In this document: in pieces, positions 1 through 11,646 of the stretch
How the letters are laid out: every line of letters starts with the position of its first letter
Numbering within the stretch: position 1 is the stretch's first letter
DNA from: Spiroplasma litorale
GTDB taxonomy: Bacteria; Bacillota_I; Bacilli_A; Mycoplasmatales; Mycoplasmataceae
Assembly (NCBI RefSeq): GCF_001267155.1
Contig: NZ_CP012357.1
Coordinates: forward strand, 434,001-498,000
Direction of reading: 5' to 3'
Length of the DNA stretch: 64,000 nucleotides
The notes under the pieces: generated by a model
Seen by the model: the letters and a program-made list of their open reading frames with translations, nothing else
Told to the model about the DNA's origin: nothing
The model's database searches: none
Made by a program: the position numbers and the translations under genes

Positions 1-1690
1 AGTTCCTATTGGTAGTTACAGAGGAACTAATAAATCTACACCTGAAATAATCTTTTCAGTTTTGCATGCTGGAGGTAAGTTTGGTGGAGAAGGATATAAA
101 ACATCAGGAGGACTTCATGGTGTTGGATCTTCTGTTGTTAATGCTTTGTCTAGTAAATTTAAAGTTACTATTTATAGAGATAATAAAATATCTACTATAA
201 GGTTTGCTAATGGTGGTAAATTAACACAACCATTAAAAGAAACAGGTTCTACAAAACAAACAGGTACAATGGTAAATTTTTTACCAGATGAAACTATTTT
301 TTCAACTACTAAATTTTCTTTTTCAACAATCTCAGAAAGGTTAAAAGAATCAGCTTTATTAAATTCAGGACTTAAAATCACATTAAAAGATAATAGAAGT
401 GATAAGTATATTGAGTACAAATATGAAAATGGTTTAATAGAGTTTGTTCATGAGTTAAGAGGTAGTCAAAAAGCTTTAACCTCTCCAATAATTATAAAAG
501 GTAATAATCAAAGTATTGATGTTGAAATAGCAATGCTTTATACAAATGAATTTTCAGAAACAGTACTAGGGTTTGCAAATAATGTTAAGACTAGCGAAGG
601 TGGAACTCATGTAGTTGGATTTAAGTCTGGTTTAGTTAAAGCACTTAATGATTATGGTAAAAACCAAGGAATTTTAAAAGAAAGAGATAAAAAACTTGAC
701 GCATCAGATATAAAAGAAGGTTTAATTGCAGTGGTAACTGTTAAAATACCTGAAAACTTAATTCAGTATGAAGGTCAAACAAAAGGTAAATTAGGAACTG
801 CAGAAGCAAAAGTGGTTTGTGAAAAGATAACTGAAACTAGTATTAATTTTTGATTACAAGAAAATAAAACTTTAGCGATTTCTTTAATTGAAAAAGCTCT
901 TTTAGCAAGAAGAGCAAAAGAAGAAGCTAGAAAAGCGAGACAAGCAGTTAGAGATCAAAAAAACAAATCAAAATCAAGAAATATGCTTGGTAAATTAACA
1001 CCAGCTCAAGGTAAAGAAAAAGAGTTAAATGAATTATTTTTAGTTGAAGGTGATTCGGCTGGAGGAAGTGCAAAATCAGGAAGAGATAGAAAATTTCAAG
1101 CTATTTTGCCTCTTAAAGGTAAGGTAATAAATGCAGAAAAATCTAAACTTGTAGATTTATTAAAAAACGAAGAAATAGTTACTATAATGAATGCTATTGG
1201 AGCAGGTGTGGGTAGTGACTTTGATGTAAATGATATAAATTATGGTAAAATTATAATAATGACTGATGCAGATACAGATGGAGCCCATATCCAAACTTTA
1301 TTGTTAACATTCTTTTATAGATATATGAAAGATTTGATTATAAACAAAAAAATCTACATTGCATTACCTCCGTTATTTAAGATAACTGGATCTAATAAAA
1401 AAGATTTCAAATACTTATGAACTGAAGATGAATTAGCTTTATATATGAAAAAAAGCAAATCAAAATTTGAAATTCAAAGATATAAAGGGTTGGGTGAGAT
1501 GAATGCCTCTCAATTATGGGAAACAACAATGGACCCCGAGAAAAGAAAGTTAATTTTAGTAAAAATAGACGATGGACTGGCTGCTGAAAACTCCTTTAGA
1601 ACATTAATGGGAGATAATTCAGACAAAAGAAAAGAATGAATTGAAGAAAATGTCAAATTCACTCTTGAAGAAAACGTTGACTTTATTTAA
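1..1690 (+). CDS. parE: Topoisomerase IV subunit B, 5' truncated
   Basis: ATPase subunit of topoisomerase IV, which with ParC decatenates daughter chromosomes. The frame is open from base 2 and enters in the middle of the GHKL ATPase domain ([15 protein letters not shown] near 110-155). The Toprim part follows, with [10 protein letters not shown] near 1045-1075 and DTDGAHI near 1270-1290, and the C-terminal block RYKGLGEMN near 1480-1504. In-frame TGA codons (for example 851-853, 1418-1420 and 1637-1639) must be read as Trp. It ends at TAA 1688-1690, 19 bases before the next gene. ParE rather than GyrB is chosen because a clear parC lies downstream. The N-terminus lies outside the window. Confidence 0.93.
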
Positions 1691-1709
1691 AAAATAAAAG
1701 ACTAGAATC

Positions 1710-2696
1710 GTGGTGAACAAAGTGAGCAAAAAACCATCATATGACAAATTAATAGGTGCAGTATTAAAAAAAATTGATGAGTATAATAAAATTAACTCAG
1801 ATATTAAAAGATATAACATTTTTAATAGTTTTAGCATTTCTTATGAAATTGAAGAAAACTCACTTTATTTCGAAATCCACAATACTGAAGATACAGAGGA
1901 TCTTTCTTTAACATCGCTTTCTTCAGAACAATCAATTAGAATTGATATTGAAAAATTAAATGAAGTTAATTGGTTGATGAAAACAATAAATAGATTTATA
2001 GAAAAATCTAACGAATCACTTTCTAAAGCAAGAGAACTTGCAAAACCACATGTCGGAATTTTAATTTATGATGAATTTACAGATACATATTATTTAAATC
2101 CATCAAGTGGACCTATTCTTTTAAGGACTAAAGAAATTGAAAAAGAAATTGCCGCAACAAGATTTGATATTTTTTCAATTTTCATTAATTTAAGATCGGC
2201 TCTAATTGGTAATGATAATTTGGCTGAAATAATAGGTGCCTCACCAAAAAAAATATTAGATAGAATAAAAACATCGATTGAGTTTATTAAAAATTGTGAA
2301 ACAAAATTAGTGAAAATAGAAGGTATCCCTAGATATATAGTTAATTACAATGAATTTAATAATATTATTACTTATTCAACATTTGCAACAAATGATTTTG
2401 GTCCAAATATAATAACTCCAAAAAGAATAAACGAAAAAGTAATAACTGCTTCAATTGATAGATTAAGAGATTTGGATAAAGTTTACGCTCAAGTAAGAAA
2501 AGATGAAGAAGTTTCAAAAAATATGTTAGACTTAGCAAGGAGTTTGGTTTCAAAAAATAACCCAAAACTGTTTGCTTTGGATGAATCTAGTAAATTGTGA
2601 GTTTTAACTCGTGAAGGAAGAACTACAATAAAAAATCTTAATATTTTAGATTTCTTAGATAATGATATGAGTGAAATTGATTTTTATTTAAATTAG
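1710..2696 (+). CDS. Unknown protein between parE and parC (328 aa)
   Basis: I do not recognise this family. It starts at GTG 1710 (a second GTG follows at 1713) and ends at TAG 2694-2696, reading one TGA as Trp near 2598. The protein is soluble-looking, mixed helical and charged, with no signal peptide or membrane segment. It has a stretch rich in Glu and Ile around residues 40-90 and a helical region around residues 110-200. The parC ribosome-binding site (AGGGGG) overlaps its stop codon, so it is almost certainly co-transcribed with parE and parC. Its position inside a topoisomerase operon suggests a link to DNA topology or segregation, but that is inference from location only. Confidence 0.8.
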
Positions 2697-2708
2697 GGGG
2701 AGCATTTA

Positions 2709-5318
2709 ATGTCAGATAATAATAAAAATGGTATTATTGATTATTCGCTTGAAGATTTAATGAGTGAAAGATTTGGTAGATATGCTAAGTACATAATACA
2801 AGAAAGAGCTTTGCCAGATGTCAGAGATGGATTGAAACCTGTTCAAAGACGTATATTATATACAATGAATGAAATTAATCTTACTCATGATAAAGCTTAT
2901 AAAAAATCTGCACGTATCGTTGGTGATGTAATTGGTAAATACCATCCACATGGTGACACTTCTGTTTATGAAGCGCTTGTAAGGATGTCTCAAAGTTGAA
3001 AACTTAATATGCCATTAGTTGATATGCAAGGTAACAATGGTTCAATTGATGGAGATAGCGCAGCCGCTATGCGTTATACTGAGTCAAGACTATCAAAAAT
3101 CACCAGTGTGCTACTTGAAGATCTTCAAAAGAATACTGTTTTATTTGCACCTAATTATGATGATTCAGAAAAAGAACCAACAGTTTTACCCGGTTATTTT
3201 CCAAATATTTTAATAAATGGTTCAACTGGTATTGCTGCAGGATACGCAACTAATATGCCACCACACAATCTTGGTGAAATAATTGATGCAACTATACAAT
3301 TAATTAAAAAACCAAAATCAACATTGAAAGAAATTTGTAAAATTGTACAAGGTCCAGATTTTCCAACTGGTGGTATTGCAATGGGGTCTGAAGGTATTGA
3401 AAATGCTTTTGATACTGGTAAGGGAAGATTGATAATACAATCAAAGATTAGAAAAGAAGAAGACAAAATAGTTATCGAAGAAATCCCTTATGAAATTATT
3501 AAACAGGATTTAGTCAAAAAAATTGGTGATGTTGTTGAATCTAATCCACAATTAGATGTTAAAGATGTTAGAGATGAAACTGATAGAACTGGTTTAAGAA
3601 TTGTTATTGAGTTAAACCCTGGTGCTGATTATGAATTCATACGTAAGTTTTTATTAAAAAATACGTCTTTGCAGGTTTCTTACAACTATAACAATGTAGT
3701 AATTGTTGATAAACAACCAAAACAACTTGGGATTATAGAAATTATTAAAGCTTACATTTCTCACTATAAAAATGTATTCTTGAAAAGAACAAAATTTGAC
3801 TTAGATAAGTCAGAAAAAAGACTTGAAATAATTGATGGCTTAATAAAAGCGATTTCAATACTGGATGAAGTTATTAAAATAATTAGAAATTCTTCAAATC
3901 GTAGTGATGCAATCTTAAATTTAATTAATAGATTTAAATTTACTGAAAATCAAGCAATAGCAATAGTTGATTTAAGATTATATAGATTAACTTCAACTGA
4001 TATAGTTAAGTTGAATGAAGAAAAAGACTTTTTGATAGGATTAGTAGAAAAATTAAAATCAATTATAAATAATCCTAGTGTTTTAGATAATGAGATAATA
4101 AGTAAATTATCTGAATTTAAAAAAGAATTTAGCATTCCTAGAAGAACAAAAATAGTAAGTGAAATTGAAAATATAGATGTTGAAATTAAAAAAACAATTG
4201 TTGAAAAAGATTTTACAATTTGAGTTTCACAAGATGGGTATTTAAAAGCAATTGACGACTCTCACTTAGGTAAGTATTCGTTATCTGACTTTAAAAGAAA
4301 ACCAAATGATATTTGAATTGCGCAATTTCCAGCTTCGAGTTTAGATTACATATTAATGGTTTCTAGTGCAGGGACATATTTCTCAATTCCAGTATATAAA
4401 ATAAATCCTAGTAAATGAAAAGAAATCGGTATGCATTTAAATGAAGTTGCTACAATTTCAGGGAATGAAAAAATTTTAGCAGCATTTGTAGTTAAAAAAT
4501 TTAATGGTGCTAAACAAGAAATATTATTAGCATCAAAAAAAGGTATGATAAAAAGAACACCAATTGAAGACTTGGAAACTAAAATGTTCTCTAAAGCGTT
4601 TAGAATTATGAAACTTCAGGATGGAGATGAGTTAGTATCAGCTTCATTAGTTACTTCAAAAACTAAGGTTGTAACAATGCTAACTAAAAATGGTTTTTCT
4701 GTAAGATATGATATTTCTGAAATACCAAGCGCTGGGCAAAATGCAAAAGGGGTAAAATCAACAGTTGTTAAAGATGATGATATAATTGCTGGTAAAGCAT
4801 TCGAAGAAAAAGGAGACATATTAATACTTACAAATAAAGGTAATGTTAAAAAAGTAAAACAATCACTTGTACCTTTAATGAGTAGACCTAAAAAAGGGGT
4901 AAGATTATATCCTTGAAACAAAAAAAGAGATGAGTTTGCAACTTTCTTGTATAATGTTCAAGATAAAGATGTGCTTAACATTTTAGATGAAGAAGATAAT
5001 CTTGTACAATTAAATATTAAGTCATTTAAGTATGCTGATCTTGAAGATGTACCCGAAGATCTAGACATGACAAGTATTATTACAACCACTTTAGAAAAAT
5101 CGTTTATTGTTAAAAATGGTGATGTTCCAATTCCTCCTAAATCAGGAGATGATGAAGGCGAAACTAACAAAGAGGCGATCATTAAAAAACCTAAAAGTAT
5201 CCCAACCCCAAAACCAAAACTAGTAAAAACCAATAATACCAATGATAAATTAAATGACGAAAGTGATGATGAACTAAAAACTGAAGAGTTGAAAATAGAT
5301 ATTGATGATCTTGTTTAA
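2709..5318 (+). CDS. parC: Topoisomerase IV subunit A (869 aa)
   Basis: DNA-cleaving subunit of topoisomerase IV. The start ATG 2709 follows a strong AGGGGG Shine-Dalgarno. The breakage-reunion domain is clear: [19 protein letters not shown] around residues 66-83, and the catalytic tyrosine in AAMRYTESR at residue 123. In the quinolone-resistance region the residue after HPHGD is Thr84, where several species have Ser; Glu88 is kept. Beta-pinwheel repeats follow in the C-terminal half, then a roughly 70-residue acidic and Pro/Lys-rich tail (residues about 800-869) that is longer than usual. Several TGA codons are read as Trp (2997-2999, 4221-4223, 4914-4916). A hairpin terminator follows directly. 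Confidence 0.95.
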
Positions 5319-5326
5319 ACTATATT

Positions 5327-5352
5327 AAAACCAGTAAGTATTTACTGGTTTT
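5327..5352 (+). terminator. Intrinsic terminator after parC
   Basis: Inverted arms AAAACCAGTAA (5327-5337) and TTACTGGTTTT (5342-5352) with a 4-base loop, running into T-rich sequence. It closes the parE-parC operon. Confidence 0.75.
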
Positions 5353-5356
5353 ATAA

Positions 5357-5385
5357 TGTTAACTTAATATTTAATGTTATATAAT
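5357..5385 (+). promoter_or_regulatory. Candidate promoter for the P-loop gene and recD2
   Basis: A TATAAT -10 box lies at 5380-5385 and a weak -35-like TGTTAA at 5357-5362, with a 17-base spacer. It sits just after the parC terminator and about 20 bases before the AAAGGAG ribosome-binding site of the gene at 5408. Confidence 0.5.
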
Positions 5386-5407
5386 TATATAAATAAAAGG
5401 AGCATCT

Positions 5408-6295
5408 ATGATAATACAAATTATAGGACAACCATTTTCGGGTAAGACTTCTTTAGCGAAATATATAGCAAGAAAATTAAATATAAAATACTATTCAGCT
5501 GAAAATATTTATTACAATGAGTATAGAAATGTTACAAATGATTATGCAGATATAATTAATAACAATGTTGATTTTGTAATTGATGGTTCAATTAGTTGAT
5601 TTTTAAAAAGTGCTTTTTTTAATAGAGACTTACTTATTTGAATTGATTTGGATGATTATGAAAGAATTGAAAGAATTAATAATTTAGAAATGCAAATTGA
5701 ATGACTCAAAAATCAAAACTATAATAATTATTGAAAATACAATGAAGAATATTTTGAGTTATCAAAAAATATTAATGAAAAAGAAAAAATTCTTAAGTTG
5801 TTATATATGGAATTTGAAATAGCTAAGTCAAAAAAAATTATTATTGATGGTAAAACTTCTATAAAAGAACAATTTATGCTTGTTCTGAAATTAATACTAG
5901 AAAATAATAAAAAGAATTATTTAAAAGGTAATGTTGATCTTTTCAAAGTCTATGATATCGAATTTCATAAAAAACTAAAAAAATTACATTTAATTACAAA
6001 AGAGTCAAAAAAAATAAATGAAAAACAAATAAAAACTATTAATAATCAAATTATTAAATATGAAAAAATTATATCTAAAGATAAATATATTGATTATAAA
6101 AAGAAATTAATAAGTAATTTTAAAAATCATAAAAAGAAAAAAAATGATAAAGATATTGAAATTGATACTAATGAAAAATTAATTAGAATTAAAAAAGTAG
6201 ACAAAACAATTAATGAATTAAGTAATTTTGAATTATTAATTAATCAATCAAAGTTTATTAAAAACATAATTAATTTAATAAAAAAAGAAAAATAA
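5408..6295 (+). CDS. P-loop kinase-like protein with Lys-rich C-terminus (295 aa)
   Basis: The start ATG 5408 follows AAAGGAG. Residues 7-15 form a Walker A loop (GQPFSGKTS). The next 150 residues resemble cytidylate kinase-like or AAA_17/18 folds by eye: a substrate-site-like IDGSISWFL near 58-66, then a hydrophobic strand with IDLDDYERIERI near 78-90, the usual shape of the lid region with Arg residues. From about residue 165 the protein is extremely rich in Lys, Ile and Asn and probably helical. The substrate is unknown. Several TGA codons are Trp. The gene sits 26 bases before recD2 and probably shares its transcript. Confidence 0.75.
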
Positions 6296-6321
6296 CATTA
6301 AAGATTGTGGGTACATAAGTT

Positions 6322-8508
6322 ATGAAAACATTTAAAGGTAAAATATATAAATTTATATATTTCTCAGAAACTGGATATGGAGTAGCGTTATTTAGTTTTT
6401 TAGACAATCCTAAAAAGATTATAAAAATTGTTGGAGATATAGCTCATATGAAAAAAGATTACATATATGAGATTGAAGCTGAACAATTTGAAGATAAAAT
6501 TAGAAAAGAAATAAATTATAAAGTTAATCTCATTAAAAATATAAAAGACTTTGATGATAATGAAACTGTAATTAAATATCTTAGTTCCCCACTATTTCCA
6601 ACAATTGGAAAAAAACTTGCTGAAAACATTGTTAATTATTTTGAAAAAGATATTATAAATAATATATTAAAAAACAAAAATGATTTATTAAATATAAAAA
6701 ACATGACTAATGTTAAAGCTGAAATAATTTATAATACTGTATTAGAATTAAAAAATAATTTTATAGATATATTTATAACAAAAAAATTAAAAAAAGAATT
6801 TTTATATAAACTTACAAAAGATTTTAATGATAACAAAATAATTGAAGATATTTTAAATAATAATTTTTATAATTATGCTTTTGAAAATAATTTAGGACCT
6901 TTTGAAGAAGTTGATAAAGTTGCTTTAGCATTTAATGCCGATGAATTAGGGGAAGTTAGAATATCTTTTTTAGTTTATAACATTGTAAAGGAAATTCTTT
7001 ATCAAACAAAAAATACATATACAGATATAGATACAGTAAAGAAAAAAATTAACTTAAACTTAACATATAATGAAGTATTTAATAAATTATTATATGCTAA
7101 AAAAGAAAAATTATTATATTTTAAGGATAAAAAAATTTATACAAAAGAAAGTTATGAAGATGAAGTTTTTATATCAAAAAAACTAATTGAGATAAAAAAT
7201 AAAAACAATTTACAAAATTTTGAAGAAGCTTTTATTGATGAAAAAATAAAATTAATTGAAGATGAATTTAGTAAATCAAAAAAAATTGATAATTTTAAAT
7301 TTAATAAAGAGCAAATTAACTCTTTAAAAAGTTTTGTGCATAATAATGTATTGATAATAACAGGTGGACCTGGGACAGGTAAAACAACTTTAATAAATGC
7401 AATAGTTCGACTTTATGAAATTATATATAACAAAAATGAAGACGACTATTCTATCCTTGCTCCAACTGGAAGGGCAGCATCAAGAATTAAAGAAGACTTT
7501 GATAATTTAAAAACTTCAACAATACATAGACTTTTAAAATATTCAGGCAATGATTTTTATGAAATTAACAAAAACAATATGCTTAGAAAAAATATGATAG
7601 TTATTGATGAGTCTTCTATATTAGGTAATCATTTATTTTCAAATTTACTAAGTGGAATTTGTGATATTGAAAAATTAGTTTTAATTGGAGATATAAACCA
7701 ATTACCAAGTGTTGACTATGGGAATCTATATGAAGACCTAATAAATAGCGAATTTTTTAAAACAGAATATTTAATTTTAAATAACAGACAGTCAGAAGAA
7801 AACGACATTCCAATTTTAGCAAATCAAATTTGATCAAATTCAAATAATATTCAATTTGATAATTTTAAAAATATTACTTTTTATCATAATGATAATATTG
7901 ATGAAGTATTTGATAAAATCAAATACTATTATAATAAATATAGTCCATTAGAAATTAAGGACTCAATCAATGGGATACAAGTAATTGCTCCTATGTATAA
8001 AAATATGTTAGGATTAGAAAATCTAAATAATTATCTTCAGGGATTTGCTAACCTTAATCCAAGCATAAAACTAAAAAAAGGTAGTGTGGTCTACAAAGAA
8101 AATGATAAAGTAATTTTTAATGAAAATAATATTAAGTTATTACTATTTAATGGTGATGTAGGTTTTATTAAAAAATATGTTAAGAATGATGAAGAATCTA
8201 AAATTTATTTAGATTTCTATTCAAGGAACATTGAACTCCCAATAGAATATTTAAAAAACATTGATTTGAATTATGCTTGTTCAATACATAAAACGCAAGG
8301 TAGCGAATATGAAAATGTAATATTAATATTAGATAATACCAATTCATATACCAGTAGATTTGTAGATAAAAGAATGTTGTATACTGCAATTACCAGAGCG
8401 AAAAAAAATCTTGTCATTATATCGGATAAAAATTTATTATTAAAATGTGCAAATTATTTAAGTCCTTCAAGAAAAACTACATTAATTGAATGTATTAAAA
8501 ATAATTAA
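6322..8508 (+). CDS. recD2: RecD2-type SF1B DNA helicase (728 aa)
   Basis: 5'-3' superfamily 1B helicase of the RecD2 family, acting in DNA repair in bacteria without RecBC. The N-terminal OB-like region and helix-hairpin-helix segment (residues about 75-135) precede the motor. Walker A is GGPGTGKTT at 348-356, followed by the motif Ia-like APTGRAASR. Walker B is VIDESS with D429/E430, then GDINQLPSV. The late motif SIHKTQGSEYENVIL has its HKTQG at 656-660, and the TAITRAKKNL motif VI follows. The length is typical of RecD2. No recB or recC is visible in the window. The ribosome-binding site is weak. TGA 7831-7833 is read as Trp. Confidence 0.92.
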
Positions 8509-8660
8509 TAATATATACCATTTAATATTTATTTTTTAAAATATTTAAATAAATTTTAGTATGTGTATAAAGTGCTTTATTTTAAGAAAGTTTTAATAAA
8601 AACATTAAAAAAATGTAAAATCTTATTAGAAATCAATTTTAAAAATTTGAGAGGAAATTT

Positions 8661-9833
8661 ATGAAGCAAAAAGGAATATTCTTTACATTGTTGTTTTTTA
8701 CGTTATTGTTTTTAGTGTCGATAATTATGAGTGTTTCATTATTTAAAAGTATAAATATTAACAAAGAGTTACAAAATTCAGGTGTTGATGAATCAATATG
8801 AAATAACATAACTAATCCATTTGAATTAGCATACTTTATTTTTGGATATAAAGGTTTTTGATCTATAATGACCTTAAACTCATTTAACTTTGTAGTATTT
8901 TCGTTATTTTGAGTTTTTTTAACACCTTTGTCTTTTTCTTTCTTCTTTCTTTTTCTAACAATATATATTTTTACAATTATAATTCATAATATAAGAAGAG
9001 ATTATAAATATAAAACTGCAAAATTTCTTGGAAAATGAGGAATGTATATATCATTTATTGTGTTACTAGTTTTTATTTCAATAACTTTGGGGTTGTTTTC
9101 AGGATTAGAAGTTGAATTTAAAAAAGTTGATTCTTTAAATGATTATTTCAAAAGTGGTTTCTTTGATTCATTTTCAGTTATTTCTTTATTAAAAGTAATT
9201 TCAAATGGATACTTATTTAAAATCAACAAATTTAATACTCAATATATACTTGGTGAAAATTTTAATTATGGATTACTTGTAGCTTCTTTAGTATTTGGTG
9301 TAGTTTTCTTACCTATTATAGGAATAACATTTATAATTTTTGGATCAATTTGAATTGCAACTTTCATATCAATAAGAAATAGTTCGCACTCAAAATTTAG
9401 AATGTGATTAAAAAACATTAGAATTGACTCTAAAAGAGAATTCTATTCACTTATTTTAAAAAATGAATGATTATGAATTGTTACTGCAGCCTTTTTAGTA
9501 ACTGTAGCAGTTCCAGGTTTGGTTCATCCTTACAAAAATAGTTTTCAAATAATATTATCAATCATATCAATATGTAGTATACCACTTGTATTTACACCCC
9601 TAATAATTGGTATGGCAAGAGTTGTTAAAATCAAAAGGTTTAATTATAACTTATTAATGTTTCTTCAAATTATGATTCTATTATTTACTGTTTTGTCTTT
9701 GCAACTAATTATATGAATATTATTCAAAGAAGAAATAAAAGTTCATTCCTCAGTATCATCTTTCGTTCCGTTTTTAACAATTACTGCAGCAATTTTTGCT
9801 GAATTTGGATTTGTAAAACTCCAAAAAAGATAA
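8661..9833 (+). CDS. Multi-pass membrane protein, unknown (390 aa)
   Basis: The start ATG 8661 follows GAGAGGAAA; the stop is TAA 9831-9833. About ten codons are TGA-Trp, which hides the gene from a standard-code scan. Hydrophobic segments are evident near residues 8-30, 70-110, 128-150, 210-240, 275-295, 305-325, 330-355 and 365-385, with a soluble loop around 150-190. No signature motif was recognised. It is flanked by terminators or promoters on both sides, so it is probably a single-gene transcript. Confidence 0.75.
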
Positions 9834-9854
9834 AATTTATTTTATCTTTTTTTT
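9823..9854 (+). terminator. Intrinsic terminator overlapping a stop codon
   Basis: AAAAGATAAAA and TTTTATCTTTT form a hairpin followed by a T run. The TAA stop of the membrane protein gene lies inside the left arm. Confidence 0.75.
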
Positions 9855-9902
9855 AACAATAAATTAATAATTTAAATTAAAATATACATATTGGAGGTTA
9901 AT

Positions 9903-11051
9903 ATGATTATTAAAAATGCAAAAATAGTTTTGGAAAACAAAATTATTAATAATGGTTGATTGGAAATTGAAGATGGAATTATAAAAAAAATAAATGAAGG
10001 TTCATATGATGCTGACGGTCTTGATTTAAAAGGTAATTGGTTGTTACCTGGATTTATTGACTGCCATGTACATGGTGGTTATGGTGTCGATTTTGAAACA
10101 GGTACTCTAGAAGGATTTGAAACTTTTTCTAGAAAAGTAGTTCAAGAGGGTATAACAAGCTATGTTCAAGGAAGTGTGACTAACTCATTGGATAATAATT
10201 TAAATTATATGAAACAATTTAGCCTATTTATGAATAAAAAGAACATTAGTGGAGCAAAATGTTTAGGAATTCATTTAGAGGGACCTTTTATTTCACCTGA
10301 AAAAAAAGGTGCACATGAACTTTCATTATTAGAACCCCCAAATATTAGTACTTTAAAATTATTAATTGATGCTTCAAATAATAATATAAAAATTGTAACT
10401 TATGCACCAGATCTTCAAGATGGTAACTTTACAAAGTACTTGTTAGATAATAATATAATTCCAAGTGCTGGTCATACAAATATAAGTTTTTCAGAATGTG
10501 AAAAAGACTATAAAATTGGTTTTAGACACATTACTCATCTCTTTAATGGAATGAGTGGTGTATCACAATATGAACCTGGACTCGCATCATTTTCGTTATA
10601 TAAAGACGATATTTTGTGTGAAGTTATTAGTGATGGTATTCATATTAATCCTGATACTTTAAAGCTTATATATAAAATAAAGGGTCCAGAGGGGATTTGC
10701 ATAATTACAGATGCAATGAATGCAAAAGGATTAAATGATGGAGAGTATAAATTAGGAAATTTAGAAGTTATTAAAAAAGGTATGAAAGTTAGTTTAAAAG
10801 ATAGTGGTGTTTTAGCAGGAGCTGGGGCAACTTATGATCATAATGTAAGAACTTTCTTTAATTCAATTGGAAATATTAAAATGAATGAACTTATTAAAAT
10901 GACTTCTATAAATATATCTAAACAGTTAAATATTTTTGATAAAACAGGAAGTATTGATATTAATAAAAAAGCAGACTTGGTTGTTCTTGATGATCAATTA
11001 AATATATTAAAAACAATAGTAGAAGGTAGAATTTTATATGAATCAAAATAA
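9903..11051 (+). CDS. nagA: N-acetylglucosamine-6-phosphate deacetylase (382 aa)
   Basis: Amidohydrolase converting GlcNAc-6-phosphate to glucosamine-6-phosphate plus acetate. The start ATG 9903 follows TTGGAGG. The metal and substrate motifs are intact: DCHVHGG with His55/His57, LEGPF with Glu126, GHT with His191, HLFNGM with His212, and the catalytic Asp270 in ITDAMNA. Both TGA and TGG are used for Trp. The last 14 bases overlap the start of the next gene, so this heads a tightly packed operon. No nagB is present in the window. Confidence 0.93.
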
Positions 11052-11646
11052 AATAAATCCAAGAAGTCTTATAATAAATAAATTTTTATTTACTTTTGGT
11101 TATTTATTTATTTATTTAATAAGTTTTATTTTATTACTAAAAGTTTTAAAAGAACAAAAAGATGCAAATTCTTTATTTATAGAAAATAAAACTTATTTAG
11201 CTCTAACTATTTTCTTTCTAATTGCTTCAATGATTGCTTTTACATCTTTTTTTATTATTAGATTTACAGTTAATAAAAAAACTGGCTATAAATATAGTAA
11301 AAAAGAATTAATTTATGTTTCAATTACAATTATTTTATTATTTCTATCTTATGTTATGTCAATTATTGTAATTTCTAGTATTTATTTTATAAAAAGTAAT
11401 ATTCTTGCATTTATTATTTCTATTCTTGTAATTCAAATAATTTTTGGTATCATATCTTCAATTTTAGAGGGTTTAACAAGAATTAAAGAACAACATATGA
11501 TTAATAGTGCATGAGATGAAGTAGAACCAAAAACTAATTTGAAAAATAAATCCCAAACAAAACCTAAAGAAGACAAAATGATGGATTTAAAAAAATCTGG
11601 TAAATATGTTAACCCATTTAAAGATGGAGAAAAAGAAAATGATTAA
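11038..11646 (+). CDS. Four-helix membrane protein in nagA operon (202 aa)
   Basis: The start ATG 11038 lies inside the end of nagA in another frame; the stop is TAA 11644-11646. Four hydrophobic helices are visible (about residues 12-36, 58-80, 98-128 and 128-155). A charged cytoplasmic tail of about 45 residues follows. TGA 11512-11514 is Trp. No family recognised. Its start and stop both overlap neighbours (14 bases with nagA, 8 with the oxidoreductase), which supports translational coupling. Confidence 0.7.

Noticed and set aside
851-853. In-frame TGA codons as evidence of broken genes (here in parE, likewise throughout)
   Set aside because: Nearly every clear gene continues in the same frame past TGA with family-conserved sequence, so TGA is Trp under translation table 4.
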